Positions 7,702 to 15,545 of a stretch of DNA of 64,000 nucleotides are shown piece after piece. Source of the stretch: JBBRVW01 sp038246545 (lineage in GTDB: Bacteria; Actinomycetota; Actinomycetes; JACCUZ01); assembly GCA_038246545.1 (NCBI GenBank), contig JBBRVW010000014.1:1-64000 (forward strand), in the 5' to 3' direction. The notes under the pieces were generated by a model that was not told the DNA's origin, ran no database searches, and worked only from the letters and a program-made list of their open reading frames with translations. A program made the translations under genes and the position numbers. Within the stretch, counting starts at the first letter, position 1. Each line of letters opens with the position of its first letter.

Positions 7702-8903
7702 TCAGCGCGGCCCGGGGAGCGCGTCGAGCAGCCGCCCGAGCTCGTGCTCGTCGTTGTAGCAGTGCACCGAGGCGCGCACCAGGTCGGGCAGGCCTCGTGA
7801 CTCGAGGTGGAGCCGCGCGTACTCGACGAGGGAGACGCTCGTGTTCACCTTGTGCCGGGCCAGGGCGATCTGCACGTCCTGCGCAGGCGCGCCGTCGACC
7901 GTGAACGTCACGATGCCGCACCGCCGCCGGCCCTGGTCGTGCACCCGGACACCGGGTCGGCTCGTCAGCTCGCGCCGCAGGGTCTCGGCCAGTGCGGTCA
8001 CCCGTGCCTCGATGGCGTCCAGCCCCCAGCCCAGCGCGTACTCGACGGCGACCCCGAGACCGATCTTGCCGGCGTAGTTCGTCTCCCCAGTTCTCGAACC
8101 GGCGCGCGTCGGGCCTGATCTCGTACCGGTCGGGCGCCGTCCACGTGGCGGCGTGCAGGTCGAGGAACGGTGGCTGGAGCGTGGGCACCAGGTCGCGGCG
8201 CACGTAGCGGAAGCCCGTGCCGCGCGGGCCGCGCAGGAACTTGCGGCCGGTGCCGGTGAGGAGGTCGCAGCCGATGCGGGTCACGTCGATGTCCAGCTGA
8301 CCGAGCGACTGGCAGGCGTCCAGCAGGAAGGTGACTCCGGCTCGACGGCAGAGTGCGCCGACCTCCTCGGCCGGGTTGACCAGCCCGCCCTGGGTGGGCA
8401 CGTGGGTGAGCGCGACGAGCCGGACCGGGCCGCCGCGATCGCCCTCGAGCCGGCGGGCGAGGTCGTCCAGCGACACCTGACCGTGCTCGTCGTCCTCGAC
8501 CACCTCGACCACCTCGACCACGGCACCTGTCCGGCGGGCCACCTGCAGGAACGCGATCACATTGCTGGCGTACTCGGCGCGGGCGGTGAGGATGCGGTCG
8601 CCCTTCTCGAACGGCAGCGCGTAGAACGCCATGTCCCGGGCCCTGGTGGCGTTCTCGACCACGGCTATCTCGTCGGGGTCGCAGCCGACGAGCCGGGACA
8701 GTGCGGTGTACGTCGCCTCTACCTGGTCGACCGCCGCGGCGGCCGCCTCGTAGCCGCCCCTAGCCGCCTCGGCGCGCAGGTGGGCGATGACCGCGTCGGT
8801 CACCTGCACCGGGGGCAGTACGGCTCCCGCGTTGTTGAGGTGGGCCACCAGCTGCAACCCCGGGGGTGTCGCGCCGGGCGCGCTCGACGTCGAAGTCGTC
8901 CAT
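7702..8903 (-). pseudogene. Class-V aminotransferase-fold PLP enzyme, two frameshifts
   Basis: This is a type-I PLP enzyme of the cysteine-desulfurase/isopenicillin-epimerase-like group. In three successive frames it reads MDDFDVERARRDTPG, then LVAHLNNAGAVLPPVQVTD through to the PLP lysine region LTGTGRKFLRGPRGTGF and RRFENW, then VTALAETLRRELTS to the stop at 7702. The breaks are one extra base in the C5/G4 run at 8858-8866 and one extra base in the C4 run at 8085-8088. Removing one base at each restores a continuous protein of about 400 residues. A TTG at 8857 could start a protein lacking the first 15 residues, but the second break still removes the C-terminal domain. Both errors sit in homopolymers, so sequencing error and true pseudogene are both possible. 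Confidence 0.8.
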
Positions 8904-9011
8904 GCTCAGCATGCTGCCCCACCCCGCAGGCGGCTCGAACGCAAACGACCAGACGGCGGCGAGCCCGCCCCCTCGCGGGATGCGGGCTCGCCCGGCGGCT
9001 GTGTCTCGAGG

Positions 9012-9518
9012 CTATGCGCTGCTCCCCGTGCTCCCCGTGCTCCCGGTGCTCCCCGTGCTGCTGCCGGTCGTGGCGTCCGGCCCGTCGCCGTCGTGGTCGC
9101 CGTGGTGGCCGCCGGGGCTGCCGTGGCCGCCCTGCTCGACGCCGGTGACCGCGAAGCTGTTGTCCACCTCGATGGAGACCTCGGTGCCGTCAGCCTTGGT
9201 GATGTGCGCCTCGTAGACGCCGTCGCTGTCGGTCTCGAGCCGGACGATCGTGGCGCCGGGGTACTTCGCCAAGACCGCCGCCTTGACGTTCGCTGCGGTG
9301 CTGCCGGTGAGCAGCGCCTCGTCGGAGCGCTGCGGCATGCTCTGGTCGCCCGGGTTCGGGTTGCCGGGCGCCTCGCCCTGGGTCGTGGCGGTCGCGGTGG
9401 GCGTGGGGGTGTCGGTGGCGCTGGCCGTCAAGGAGCCGGCCAGGATGCCGCCGGCGACGACGCCGCCCGCCACGAGCGCGGCCATGCTGCCGTACCTGCG
9501 GACCTGGGTGCTGGACAT
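9012..9518 (-). CDS. Exported PepSY-like domain protein
   Basis: The product is 168 residues. It has an N-terminal membrane or signal segment (about residues 10-34, ALVAGGVVAGGILAGSL), then a Thr/Pro-rich linker. A single PepSY-like unit follows (about 65-130): AANVKAAVLAKYPGATIVRL, DGVYEAHITKADGTEVSIEV and NSFAVTGVEQGG. Such units occur in exported proteins proposed to inhibit peptidases, but the role here is unknown. The tail is rich in His/Gly/Asp and ends in repeated Gly-Ser-Thr. The ATG at 9518 is preceded by GAGAGGAAC, a good ribosome-binding site. It stands between an aminotransferase pseudogene and menF, all on the minus strand. Confidence 0.75.
   Translation of the reverse strand: MSSTQVRRYGSMAALVAGGVVAGGILAGSLTASATDTPTPTATATTQGEAPGNPNPGDQSMPQRSDEALLTGSTAANVKAAVLAKYPGATIVRLETDSDGVYEAHITKADGTEVSIEVDNSFAVTGVEQGGHGSPGGHHGDHDGDGPDATTGSSTGSTGSTGSTGSSA
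9021..9056 (-). repeat. Four tandem 9-bp units in the PepSY protein tail
   Basis: The unit CTCCCCGTG (one copy CTCCCGGTG) is repeated four times and encodes the Gly-Ser-Thr tail near the C-terminus. It is a small in-frame coding repeat that could vary in copy number. Confidence 0.8.
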
Positions 9519-9618
9519 GCAGTTCCTCTCGTCAAGGCCCCGATCGGGCCGTTCACGAGAGAGTCGGGTGTCAACCTGTCCGCGACCTGTGACCGGCCTG
9601 TGCCGGGTCCGTGGTAGC

Positions 9619-9639
9619 GCCCGCTGGTTGTGGGCGGGC
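9619..9639 (-). terminator. Possible terminator after menF
   Basis: GCCCGC and GCGGGC surround a 9-nt loop 19 bases past the menF stop. There is no T-run. It is a modest stem and could also be chance in this GC-rich DNA. Confidence 0.3.
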
Positions 9640-9657
9640 CGTCCCTGACGGGGCCGG

Positions 9658-10917
9658 TCAGCCCTCGAGGGCCTCGCGCATCGGGAGCAGCTTCGCCTGC
9701 GCCTCGAGCACCTCGTCGTCGGGGTCGCTGCCGGCCACGATGCCGCCGCCGGCGAACAGTCGGGCGGTCGGGCCGTCGAGCTGGGCGCATCGCAGGGCGA
9801 TGCCCCACTCGCCGTCGCCACGCGCGTCTACCCAGCCGACCGGGCCGCTGTAGCGCCCGCGGGACATGGGCTCCAGCTCGACCAGCGCATCGAGGGCCGC
9901 CTGCGTCGGAGTGCCTCCGACGGCGGCGGTGGGGTGCACCGCGCCGAGCAGGTCCAGCACGTCGGAGCCGTCGTCGATCCGCGCGGACACGTCGGTGGAC
10001 AGGTGGGTGACGTTCGACAGCTCGAGCGGCACCGGCGTCTTCGGGACGGCGAGGTCCTGCACGTGTGGGATCAGCGACGTCACGAGCGACTCGACCGCGT
10101 AGCGGTGTTCCGACAGGTCCTTGGCCGAGTGCAGCAGCGCGTCGACCCGCTCGTGGTCGGCGGTCGCGTCGCCACCGCGCGCCGTCGTGCCGGCGAGCAC
10201 CCGGGACAGCACGCGGTCGCCGGACCGGCTGACGAGCAGCTCCGGGGTCGCTCCCACCAACCCGGCGACGGCGAAGGTCCAGCAGTCGGGGTTTCCCGCC
10301 GCGAGACCGGCGAGGACGGCGCGGACGTCGATGTCGTCGTCCGCCACGGCGAGCAGGTCGTGCGCGAGCACGACCTTCTCCAGCTCGCCGGCCCCGATCC
10401 GCGCGACGGCAGCGGCGACGGCGGACCTGAACTCCGTGACCGGCAGCTCGCCGTGCGCGTACCGCACGCCACGGGTGGGCCGGACCGCCTCGGGCGACGC
10501 CAGCCGCGGCGGGTCGCCCACGGTCGTCAGCCAGGTGCGCCCCGCCATCCGGCCGAGGACGACCTCGGGGACCACGAGCACCGACGGCTCGTCGTCGCGG
10601 AACGCGAACGAGCCGAACGCGACGGGGCCGCTGCCGCGGACCTGCACCTCGTCGTCGACCTCTGCGTGGGCGACCAGCTCGCGCCACCAGTCGCGAGCCC
10701 GCGCGAACCGGTCGGGTCCGGTGACCTCGAGCCGGGCGGCCTCGCCCCAGCCCACCAGGCCGCTGCCGTCACGTACCCAGGCGAGCGCGTCGCCGGCGTG
10801 CGGCAGCCGCTGCAGCAGGGTGCCGACCAGGTCGACCGGTTGGGAGCGGACGGCGCGCGGGACGCGCGCCGACTCGGGGACTGCCCGCGGGAGGGCGTCG
10901 CCGGGCAGCGTGCTCAT
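9658..10917 (-). CDS. menF: Isochorismate synthase (MenF type)
   Basis: This enzyme converts chorismate to isochorismate for MenD. The 419-residue protein has a variable N-terminal half. The conserved chorismate-binding C-terminal half includes LEKVVLAHDLLAVADD, SRVLAGTTARGGD, SAKDLSEHRYAVESL, LLGAVHPTAAVGGTPTQAAL, RGRYSGPVGWVDARGDGEW and FAGGGIVAGSDPDDE. The Glu residues of HRYAVE and DPDDE provide the Mg site in the family. A dedicated siderophore or salicylate route is not seen nearby, so a menaquinone role is inferred from context. It is a stand-alone gene on the minus strand. Confidence 0.9.
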   Translation of the reverse strand: MSTLPGDALPRAVPESARVPRAVRSQPVDLVGTLLQRLPHAGDALAWVRDGSGLVGWGEAARLEVTGPDRFARARDWWRELVAHAEVDDEVQVRGSGPVAFGSFAFRDDEPSVLVVPEVVLGRMAGRTWLTTVGDPPRLASPEAVRPTRGVRYAHGELPVTEFRSAVAAAVARIGAGELEKVVLAHDLLAVADDDIDVRAVLAGLAAGNPDCWTFAVAGLVGATPELLVSRSGDRVLSRVLAGTTARGGDATADHERVDALLHSAKDLSEHRYAVESLVTSLIPHVQDLAVPKTPVPLELSNVTHLSTDVSARIDDGSDVLDLLGAVHPTAAVGGTPTQAALDALVELEPMSRGRYSGPVGWVDARGDGEWGIALRCAQLDGPTARLFAGGGIVAGSDPDDEVLEAQAKLLPMREALEG

Positions 10918-10971
10918 GCCATCGAGCGTACGTGGGCGGCTGGGCCGCGACCGGGGCCGGGTGGCCGGCGG

Positions 10972-11373
10972 TCAGTGCCCGGTGCGCGCCTGGACGAGGC
11001 GGGCAGCCAGCTCCCGGAGGAGCGCCCGGGCGAAGGTGGGCTCGGTGTCCAGGAGGCGGTCGAACGTCTGCCGCGGGACGGCGAGCACCCGCGCGTCGGT
11101 CCGCGCCCGCACCCGTGCGATGCGGGGCGTACCGGGGACGAGGAGCGCGAGCTCGCCGAAGAAACCGTCCCGCTCGATGTCGAGGTGGAGCTCGCCGCGC
11201 TCGACCACCACGGACCCGTCGAGCACGACGAACATGTCGAACCCCGGGTCGCCCGCCTGGGCGAGCACCTGCCCGGCCGGGACTTCGGTGACGCCACCGG
11301 CTGCCACCAGCTCCGCTGACTCCGCCGAGATCTCGGCGAAGAGCGGCACCCCGGAGAGCTCGGTGTCGGCCAT
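10972..11373 (-). CDS. Cyclic nucleotide-binding domain protein
   Basis: This single-domain protein of 133 residues folds as a cNMP-binding beta-roll. It contains LAQAGDPGFDMFVVLDGSV, the phosphate-binding cassette region FFGELALLVPGTPRIARVRA, and C-terminal helices. There is no helix-turn-helix after the domain, so it is not a CRP/FNR-type DNA-binding regulator. It could be a stand-alone sensor or partner protein. The cassette has the Gly-Glu-Leu-Ala core and an Arg (PRIAR) at roughly the usual phosphate-contact position, so nucleotide binding is plausible but unproven. Confidence 0.75.
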   Translation of the reverse strand: MADTELSGVPLFAEISAESAELVAAGGVTEVPAGQVLAQAGDPGFDMFVVLDGSVVVERGELHLDIERDGFFGELALLVPGTPRIARVRARTDARVLAVPRQTFDRLLDTEPTFARALLRELAARLVQARTGH

Positions 11374-11410
11374 GGCGCCTGTTGTACCAGGGTTCGCGCA
11401 GTTCGACCGG

Positions 11411-11716
11411 TCAGATTCGGTGGAGGATCTCGTCCCGGTAGTCGGGCAGTGCGGCGCCGACCTCGTCGAGGTCGAACGTCTCCGGGACTGCCGCCGGGTC
11501 GGCCTCCAGGAGATAGACCAGCGAGGCCCGCACGAGCAGAGGCTCCTGGGCGTCGGAGACCCCGAGTTCCGCCAGCAGCTGCCCGGGCACCGAGACGCGG
11601 TGCCGGGTTGTGGCGCCCGACCGGTGCGTGATGGTGACGTCGTAGACGTGCCGGTCGGACGCCGTGATCTGGAGGTCGGCGGGGTCGGGCACGGCCTGGT
11701 CCTCGGCGGGGGGCAT
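11411..11716 (-). CDS. Hypothetical conserved-looking small protein
   Basis: A protein of about 101 residues with no membrane segment. It contains DVTITHRSGATTRHRVSVP, an LLVRASLVYLLE helix and an acidic C-terminus ending DYRDEILHRI. The family was not recognised. The pattern (antiparallel beta start, Leu-rich helix, acidic tail) is that of a small soluble actinobacterial protein. The start used is an ATG at 11716. A longer version from an ATG at 11749 would overlap the divergent gene starting at 11748, which makes it less likely. Confidence 0.55.
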   Translation of the reverse strand: MPPAEDQAVPDPADLQITASDRHVYDVTITHRSGATTRHRVSVPGQLLAELGVSDAQEPLLVRASLVYLLEADPAAVPETFDLDEVGAALPDYRDEILHRI

Positions 11717-11747
11717 GCCTACCGCGTACCCGGGTAGGCGAGGTTCC

Positions 11748-12008
11748 ATGACGAGCAGCGAGGACCGATGGGTCTACCCCGCCGACGGCGCCGACCCTCG
11801 TGACCTCGACCGGGCCCGCGCCGAGGCCGACGCGCCGGACCGCGACGCCGAGCGGCAGGTCACCCACGACCAGGAGGTCGAGCGCGACCAGGGCCTGAGC
11901 TCGGACAGGCCCGGCGTCGACGTGAGCGAGCGCGAGGTCGCCGCCGAGGCGCCCGGCGGTGCCGACGGCGCCGACCAGCGCGAGACCAGCGGACCCGGCA
12001 CCACCTGA
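11748..12008 (+). CDS. Hypothetical acidic, disordered small protein
   Basis: This 86-residue product is very rich in Asp, Glu, Arg and Ala with almost no hydrophobic core. It begins MTSSEDRWVYPADGADPRDL and then carries repeats such as RAEADAPDRDAERQ. It is predicted to be disordered and soluble. The ATG at 11748 has GCGAGG seven bases upstream. No function is proposed. It ends 58 bp before menG on the same strand. Confidence 0.5.
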   Translation: MTSSEDRWVYPADGADPRDLDRARAEADAPDRDAERQVTHDQEVERDQGLSSDRPGVDVSEREVAAEAPGGADGADQRETSGPGTT

Positions 12009-12066
12009 CCGGTGGGGGAGGCGGGCCGCGAGCTCGCCTGGACCGGCGCGTGCGAGGCTTCGGCGC

Positions 12067-12780
12067 GTGACGAGGCACGAGGACCAGCTGCACGTGGCCG
12101 ATCTGCAGAAGGCGCCGCACGAGGTGGCGGCGATGTTCGACGACGTCGCCCCGAGGTACGACCTCACCAACGACGTGCTGTCCCTGGGCCAGGCCCGGCT
12201 GTGGCGGCGGGCGGTCGCGGAGGCGGTCGACGCCGGGCCGGGGGAGCGGGTGCTCGACCTGGCGGCCGGCACCGGCTCGTCGTCGCTGCCGTTCGTGGCC
12301 GCGGGTGCTCAGGTGGTCGCGGCGGACTTCTCCCTGGGGATGCTGCGCGTCGGGAAGCGCGCCCACCCGGGGCTCGACCTGCTCGCGGGCGACGCCCTGC
12401 GGCTGCCGTTCGCCGACGGCTCGTTCGACGCCGTGACGATCTCGTTCGGGCTGCGCAACGTCTCCGACATCGACGCCGCCCTGGCCGAGATGGCGCGGGT
12501 CACCGCCCCGGGCGGCCGGCTGGTCGTCTGCGAGTTCAGCGCCCCGACCTGGGCCCCCTTCCGCACCGTCTACACCGAGTACCTGATGCGAGCCCTCCCG
12601 CCGGTGGCCCGCCGGGTGTCGAGCAACCCGGACGCCTACGTCTACCTGGCCGAGTCGATCCGGGCCTGGCCCGACCAGCCCGCCCTTGCGCAGCGCGTCG
12701 CCGCGGCCGGCTGGACGGCGGTGGGCTGGCGCAACCTGACTGGCGGCATCGTCGCGCTGCACCGGGCGCACAAGCCGTAG
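12067..12780 (+). CDS. menG: Demethylmenaquinone methyltransferase (MenG/UbiE)
   Basis: This enzyme methylates demethylmenaquinone to menaquinone using SAM, the last nuclear step. The 237-residue protein carries the UbiE-family entry FDDVAPRYDLTNDVLSLGQ, SAM motif I VLDLAAGTGSSSLPFVAAG, DALRLPFADGSFDAVTISFG with LRNVSD, and the C-terminal WRNLTGGIVALHRAHKP. The GTG at 12067 gives the normal family length. No other gene overlaps it. It is followed by CsbD and, after a terminator, by menJ, which completes the set of late menaquinone genes next to nuo. Confidence 0.93.
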   Translation: MTRHEDQLHVADLQKAPHEVAAMFDDVAPRYDLTNDVLSLGQARLWRRAVAEAVDAGPGERVLDLAAGTGSSSLPFVAAGAQVVAADFSLGMLRVGKRAHPGLDLLAGDALRLPFADGSFDAVTISFGLRNVSDIDAALAEMARVTAPGGRLVVCEFSAPTWAPFRTVYTEYLMRALPPVARRVSSNPDAYVYLAESIRAWPDQPALAQRVAAAGWTAVGWRNLTGGIVALHRAHKP

Positions 12781-12861
12781 ATCCGGCGATCTGCGGGGTT
12801 TCGCCCGCCTCGCCCCGGCTATGGGCGGGACACGACGTCACCGACGGAGAAGGAGGCCCTC

Positions 12862-13035
12862 ATGGGTGCCGACGACAAGATGGACAACAAGGTCGAGGAG
12901 ATCGCGGGCGACGCCAAGGAGAAGATCGGCGCCGCGACCGGCGACGACGAGCTCCGTCGCCAGGGCGAGCGCGACCAGTCCAAGGCGAACCTCAAGCAGG
13001 CCGGCGAGAAGGTCAAGGACGCCTTCACGAGCTGA
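12862..13035 (+). CDS. CsbD family general-stress protein
   Basis: A 57-residue, highly charged protein. It has the CsbD core NKVEEIAGDAKEKIGAATGD and a closing repeat of the same type, KQAGEKVKDAF. CsbD-like proteins are abundant stress-induced proteins of unknown biochemical role. The gene has a strong Shine-Dalgarno (GAAGGAGG, 7 bases before the ATG) and is followed by a strong hairpin, consistent with a small well-expressed transcript. Confidence 0.88.
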   Translation: MGADDKMDNKVEEIAGDAKEKIGAATGDDELRRQGERDQSKANLKQAGEKVKDAFTS

Positions 13036-13053
13036 CCCGCACGCAGTGCGAAC

Positions 13054-13084
13054 CGAGGGGCCCGTCCGCAGGACGGGCCCCTCG
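13054..13084 (+). terminator. Strong hairpin terminator after csbD
   Basis: A perfect 14-bp stem (CGAGGGGCCCGTCC with its complement) closes on a GCA loop. There is no T-tract, which is common for actinobacterial terminators. It separates the csbD transcript from the menJ-nuo transcript. Confidence 0.8.
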
Positions 13085-13129
13085 GCGTGACCCCGGACTC
13101 ATGCGTAGACTGACGCCGCCGCACCGATC

Positions 13130-13143
13130 GTGAAAGTTTTCAC
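13130..13143 (+). promoter_or_regulatory. Rex-like operator upstream of menJ-nuo
   Basis: The inverted repeat GTGAAAGTTTTCAC, flanked to the right by AA, fits the redox-repressor Rex pattern GTGAA-N4-TTCAC. The right half matches TTCACAA exactly and the left half differs at the outermost bases. It sits 57 bp before the menJ start, where a repressor could block transcription into menJ and the nuo operon. The rex gene itself is not in the window. Confidence 0.55.
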
Positions 13144-13199
13144 AAGCGCACAGACCCGCCCGCGACTCCCTCTCCCTGACCCGCTGAAGGTGGCCCTCC

Positions 13200-14474
13200 G
13201 TGCAGTCCGCCGCGCCTCGTGACGCCGACGTCATCGTCGTCGGCGCCGGTCCCGCCGGCTCCGCGACCGCCTACCACCTGGCCCGCGCCGGCCACGACGT
13301 CGTCGTTCTCGAGAAGAGCGCCTTCCCGCGCGAGAAGGTGTGCGGCGACGGGCTCACCCCGCGGGCGGTCAAGGCGCTGGTCTCGATGGGCATCGACACC
13401 TCGCCGGAGGCCGGCTGGCTGCACAACAAGGGCCTGCGGATCATCGGCGGCGGCATGCGGCTCGAGCTGCCCTGGCCCGAGCTCGCCAGCTTCCCGTCGT
13501 ACGGCCTGGTCCGACCGCGCAGCGACTTCGACGACGTCCTCGTGCGGCAGGCCGTCAAGGCCGGCGCCGTCCTGCACGAGGACACCAACGTCACCGGGCC
13601 GGTGCTCGACAAGGCCGGCCGCATCACCGGTGTGACCACCAAGGGCGAGTCGGGCGAGCGCACCTGGTCCGCGCCGCTCGTGGTGGCGGCCGACGGCAAC
13701 TCCAGCCGGCTCTCGACGGCGATGGGCGTGCACAAGCGCGACGACCGGCCGATGGGCGTCGCCGTCCGCACGTACTACACGAGCCCGCGGCACGACGACG
13801 ACTGGCTCGAGTCGTGGCTCGAGCTGTGGGACCGCGGAGACGACGGCAGGGACCGACTGCTGCCGGGCTACGGCTGGATCTTCGGCGTCGGCGACGGCAC
13901 CAGCAACGTCGGCCTCGGCATCCTCAACACCAGCACGGCCTGGGGCAAGGTCGACTACAAGGACCTGCTCCGGCGCTGGCTCGACCAGACGCCCGAGGAG
14001 TGGGGCTTCCGCGAGGAGAACCGCACCCAGCCGGTGCGCGGCGCGGCGCTCCCCATGGGCTTCAACCGGCAGCCGCACTACGGCAACGGCATGCTGCTCG
14101 TCGGCGACTCCGGCGGCATGGTGAACCCGTTCAACGGTGAGGGCATCGCCTACGCCATGGAGTCCGGCGAGATCGCGGCCCAGGTCGTCGCGCAGGCGCT
14201 CGCCCGCCCCACGGCCGACTCGCGCGAGCGCGCGCTGCAGGCCTACCCGCAGCTGCTCAAGCAGACCTATGGCGGCTACTACACGGTCGGCCGGATGTTC
14301 GTGAAGGCCATCGGCGACGACCGCGTCATGCGCCTCGCCACCCGCCACGGCTTGCCGCACCCCGTGCTCATGCGGTTCGTCCTGAAGCTGATGGCCAACC
14401 TCACCGACCCCCGCGGCGGGGACGCCATGGATCGCGTCGTCAACGCGCTCTCCCGTCTGGCGCCCGCCGCGTGA
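13200..14474 (+). CDS. menJ: Geranylgeranyl reductase-family FAD oxidoreductase (MenJ-like)
   Basis: This FAD-dependent enzyme of the geranylgeranyl-reductase family has the dinucleotide-binding motif VIVVGAGPAGSATAYHLARA near residues 11-30. Further motifs are REKVCGDGLTPRAVKAL, VVAADGNSSRL and the FAD-closing GDSGGMVNPFNGEGIAYAM. In mycobacteria the relative MenJ saturates the beta-isoprene unit of menaquinone. Assignment here rests on family and on its place between menG and nuo, and lipid-chain reduction in another pathway is not excluded. The GTG start at 13200 is preceded by GAAGGTGG. The gene is 424 codons and intact. Confidence 0.8.
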   Translation: MQSAAPRDADVIVVGAGPAGSATAYHLARAGHDVVVLEKSAFPREKVCGDGLTPRAVKALVSMGIDTSPEAGWLHNKGLRIIGGGMRLELPWPELASFPSYGLVRPRSDFDDVLVRQAVKAGAVLHEDTNVTGPVLDKAGRITGVTTKGESGERTWSAPLVVAADGNSSRLSTAMGVHKRDDRPMGVAVRTYYTSPRHDDDWLESWLELWDRGDDGRDRLLPGYGWIFGVGDGTSNVGLGILNTSTAWGKVDYKDLLRRWLDQTPEEWGFREENRTQPVRGAALPMGFNRQPHYGNGMLLVGDSGGMVNPFNGEGIAYAMESGEIAAQVVAQALARPTADSRERALQAYPQLLKQTYGGYYTVGRMFVKAIGDDRVMRLATRHGLPHPVLMRFVLKLMANLTDPRGGDAMDRVVNALSRLAPAA

Positions 14475-14492
14475 CGGGCGTACCGGCCCGCG

Positions 14493-14522
14493 TTGGTCCG
14501 CCGGACGCAGGCTCCCTAGGGT
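14493..14522 (+). promoter_or_regulatory. Possible promoter for nuoA-N
   Basis: TTGGTC and TAGGGT separated by 18 bp lie 72 bp before nuoA. This fits a weak housekeeping promoter. The nuo genes could also be read from the menJ promoter, since no terminator separates them. Confidence 0.3.
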
Positions 14523-14593
14523 GTGACGTTGTGGAGCGGGCCCGGCGAGGCACCCGGCGCCCCCGGCCCGACCGAGAAGGAGCGTGACCGGCA

Positions 14594-14953
14594 GTGCACT
14601 CCTACGCACCGATCCTGGTGCTCGCGGCACTCTCCTTCGGGTTCGCCGCGGTCTCGATCGCGGCCGGCCACCTCACCGGCCCGCGCCGGTTCAACCGCGC
14701 CAAGCTCGACGCGTACGAGTGCGGCATCGAGCCGACTCCCCAGCCGGTCGGCGGCGGCCGCTTCCCGGTGAAGTACTACCTGACCGCGATGCTGTTCATC
14801 GTCTTCGACATCGAGATCGTCTTCCTCTACCCGTGGGCGGTCGCCTTCGACTCGCTCGGCATCTTCGGGCTGGTCGAGATGGTCCTGTTCATCCTCACCC
14901 TGCTCGCTGCGTACGCCTATGTCTGGCGCCGCGGCGGGCTCGAGTGGGACTGA
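14594..14953 (+). CDS. nuoA: NADH-quinone oxidoreductase subunit A
   Basis: A membrane subunit of complex I with three transmembrane helices (about 6-26, 63-83, 92-112) in 119 residues. The loop after helix 1 carries KLDAYECGIEPTPQP, including the conserved Cys of the quinone-tunnel loop, and FPVKYYLTAMLFIVFDIEIVF follows with its acidic residues in helix 2. It begins at a GTG preceded by GAAGGAG. It is the first gene of a gap-free nuoA-N run. Confidence 0.95.
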   Translation: MHSYAPILVLAALSFGFAAVSIAAGHLTGPRRFNRAKLDAYECGIEPTPQPVGGGRFPVKYYLTAMLFIVFDIEIVFLYPWAVAFDSLGIFGLVEMVLFILTLLAAYAYVWRRGGLEWD

Positions 14954-14990
14954 GCGCCGTGCACACCATCACGAGGGAGGTGGCCGCCTG

Positions 14991-15545
14991 ATGGGCATCG
15001 AGGAGAAGCTCCCCAGCGGCGTCCTGCTCACCAGCGTCGAGAAGCTCGCGGGCTACATGCGCAAGAGCTCGCTGTGGCCGGCGACGTTCGGCTTGGCCTG
15101 CTGCGCCATCGAGATGATGGCGGCCGGCGGGCCGCGCTACGACCTCGCCCGTTTCGGCATGGAGGTCTTCCGGGCCTCGCCGCGGCAGGCCGACCTGATG
15201 ATCGTTGCCGGCCGCGTCAGCCAGAAGATGGCCCCCGTCCTGCGCCAGATCTACGACCAGATGCCCAACCCCAAGTGGGTCATCTCGATGGGCGTCTGCG
15301 CCTCCAGCGGCGGCATGTTCAACAACTACGCGATCGTGCAGGGCGTCGACCACGTCGTGCCCGTCGACATCTACCTGCCCGGCTGCCCGCCGCGGCCGGA
15401 GATGCTCATCGACGCGATCCTCAAGCTGCACGAGCAGATCGGCTCGGCGAAGCTCGGCGTCAACCGCGAGACGGCGGCGCGGGCCGCTGAGACCGCCGCG
15501 CTGGAGTCGAAGCCGACCGCCCAGATGAAGGGCCTCCTGCGTTGA
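14991..15545 (+). CDS. nuoB: NADH-quinone oxidoreductase subunit B
   Basis: This peripheral subunit holds the terminal [4Fe-4S] cluster N2 next to quinone. The ligands are the CC pair in GLACCAIEM, the Cys of GVCASSGGMF and the Cys of LPGCPPRPEM. Its 184 residues include an Ala-rich C-terminal tail. The ATG at 14991 has GAGGGAGG upstream, with somewhat long spacing. Its TGA overlaps the TTG start of nuoC. Confidence 0.96.
   Translation: MGIEEKLPSGVLLTSVEKLAGYMRKSSLWPATFGLACCAIEMMAAGGPRYDLARFGMEVFRASPRQADLMIVAGRVSQKMAPVLRQIYDQMPNPKWVISMGVCASSGGMFNNYAIVQGVDHVVPVDIYLPGCPPRPEMLIDAILKLHEQIGSAKLGVNRETAARAAETAALESKPTAQMKGLLR

Noticed and set aside
8502..8522. Tandem CTCGACCAC units in the aminotransferase
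   Set aside because: Three in-frame copies coding Val-Val-Glu; ordinary coding redundancy rather than a regulatory repeat.
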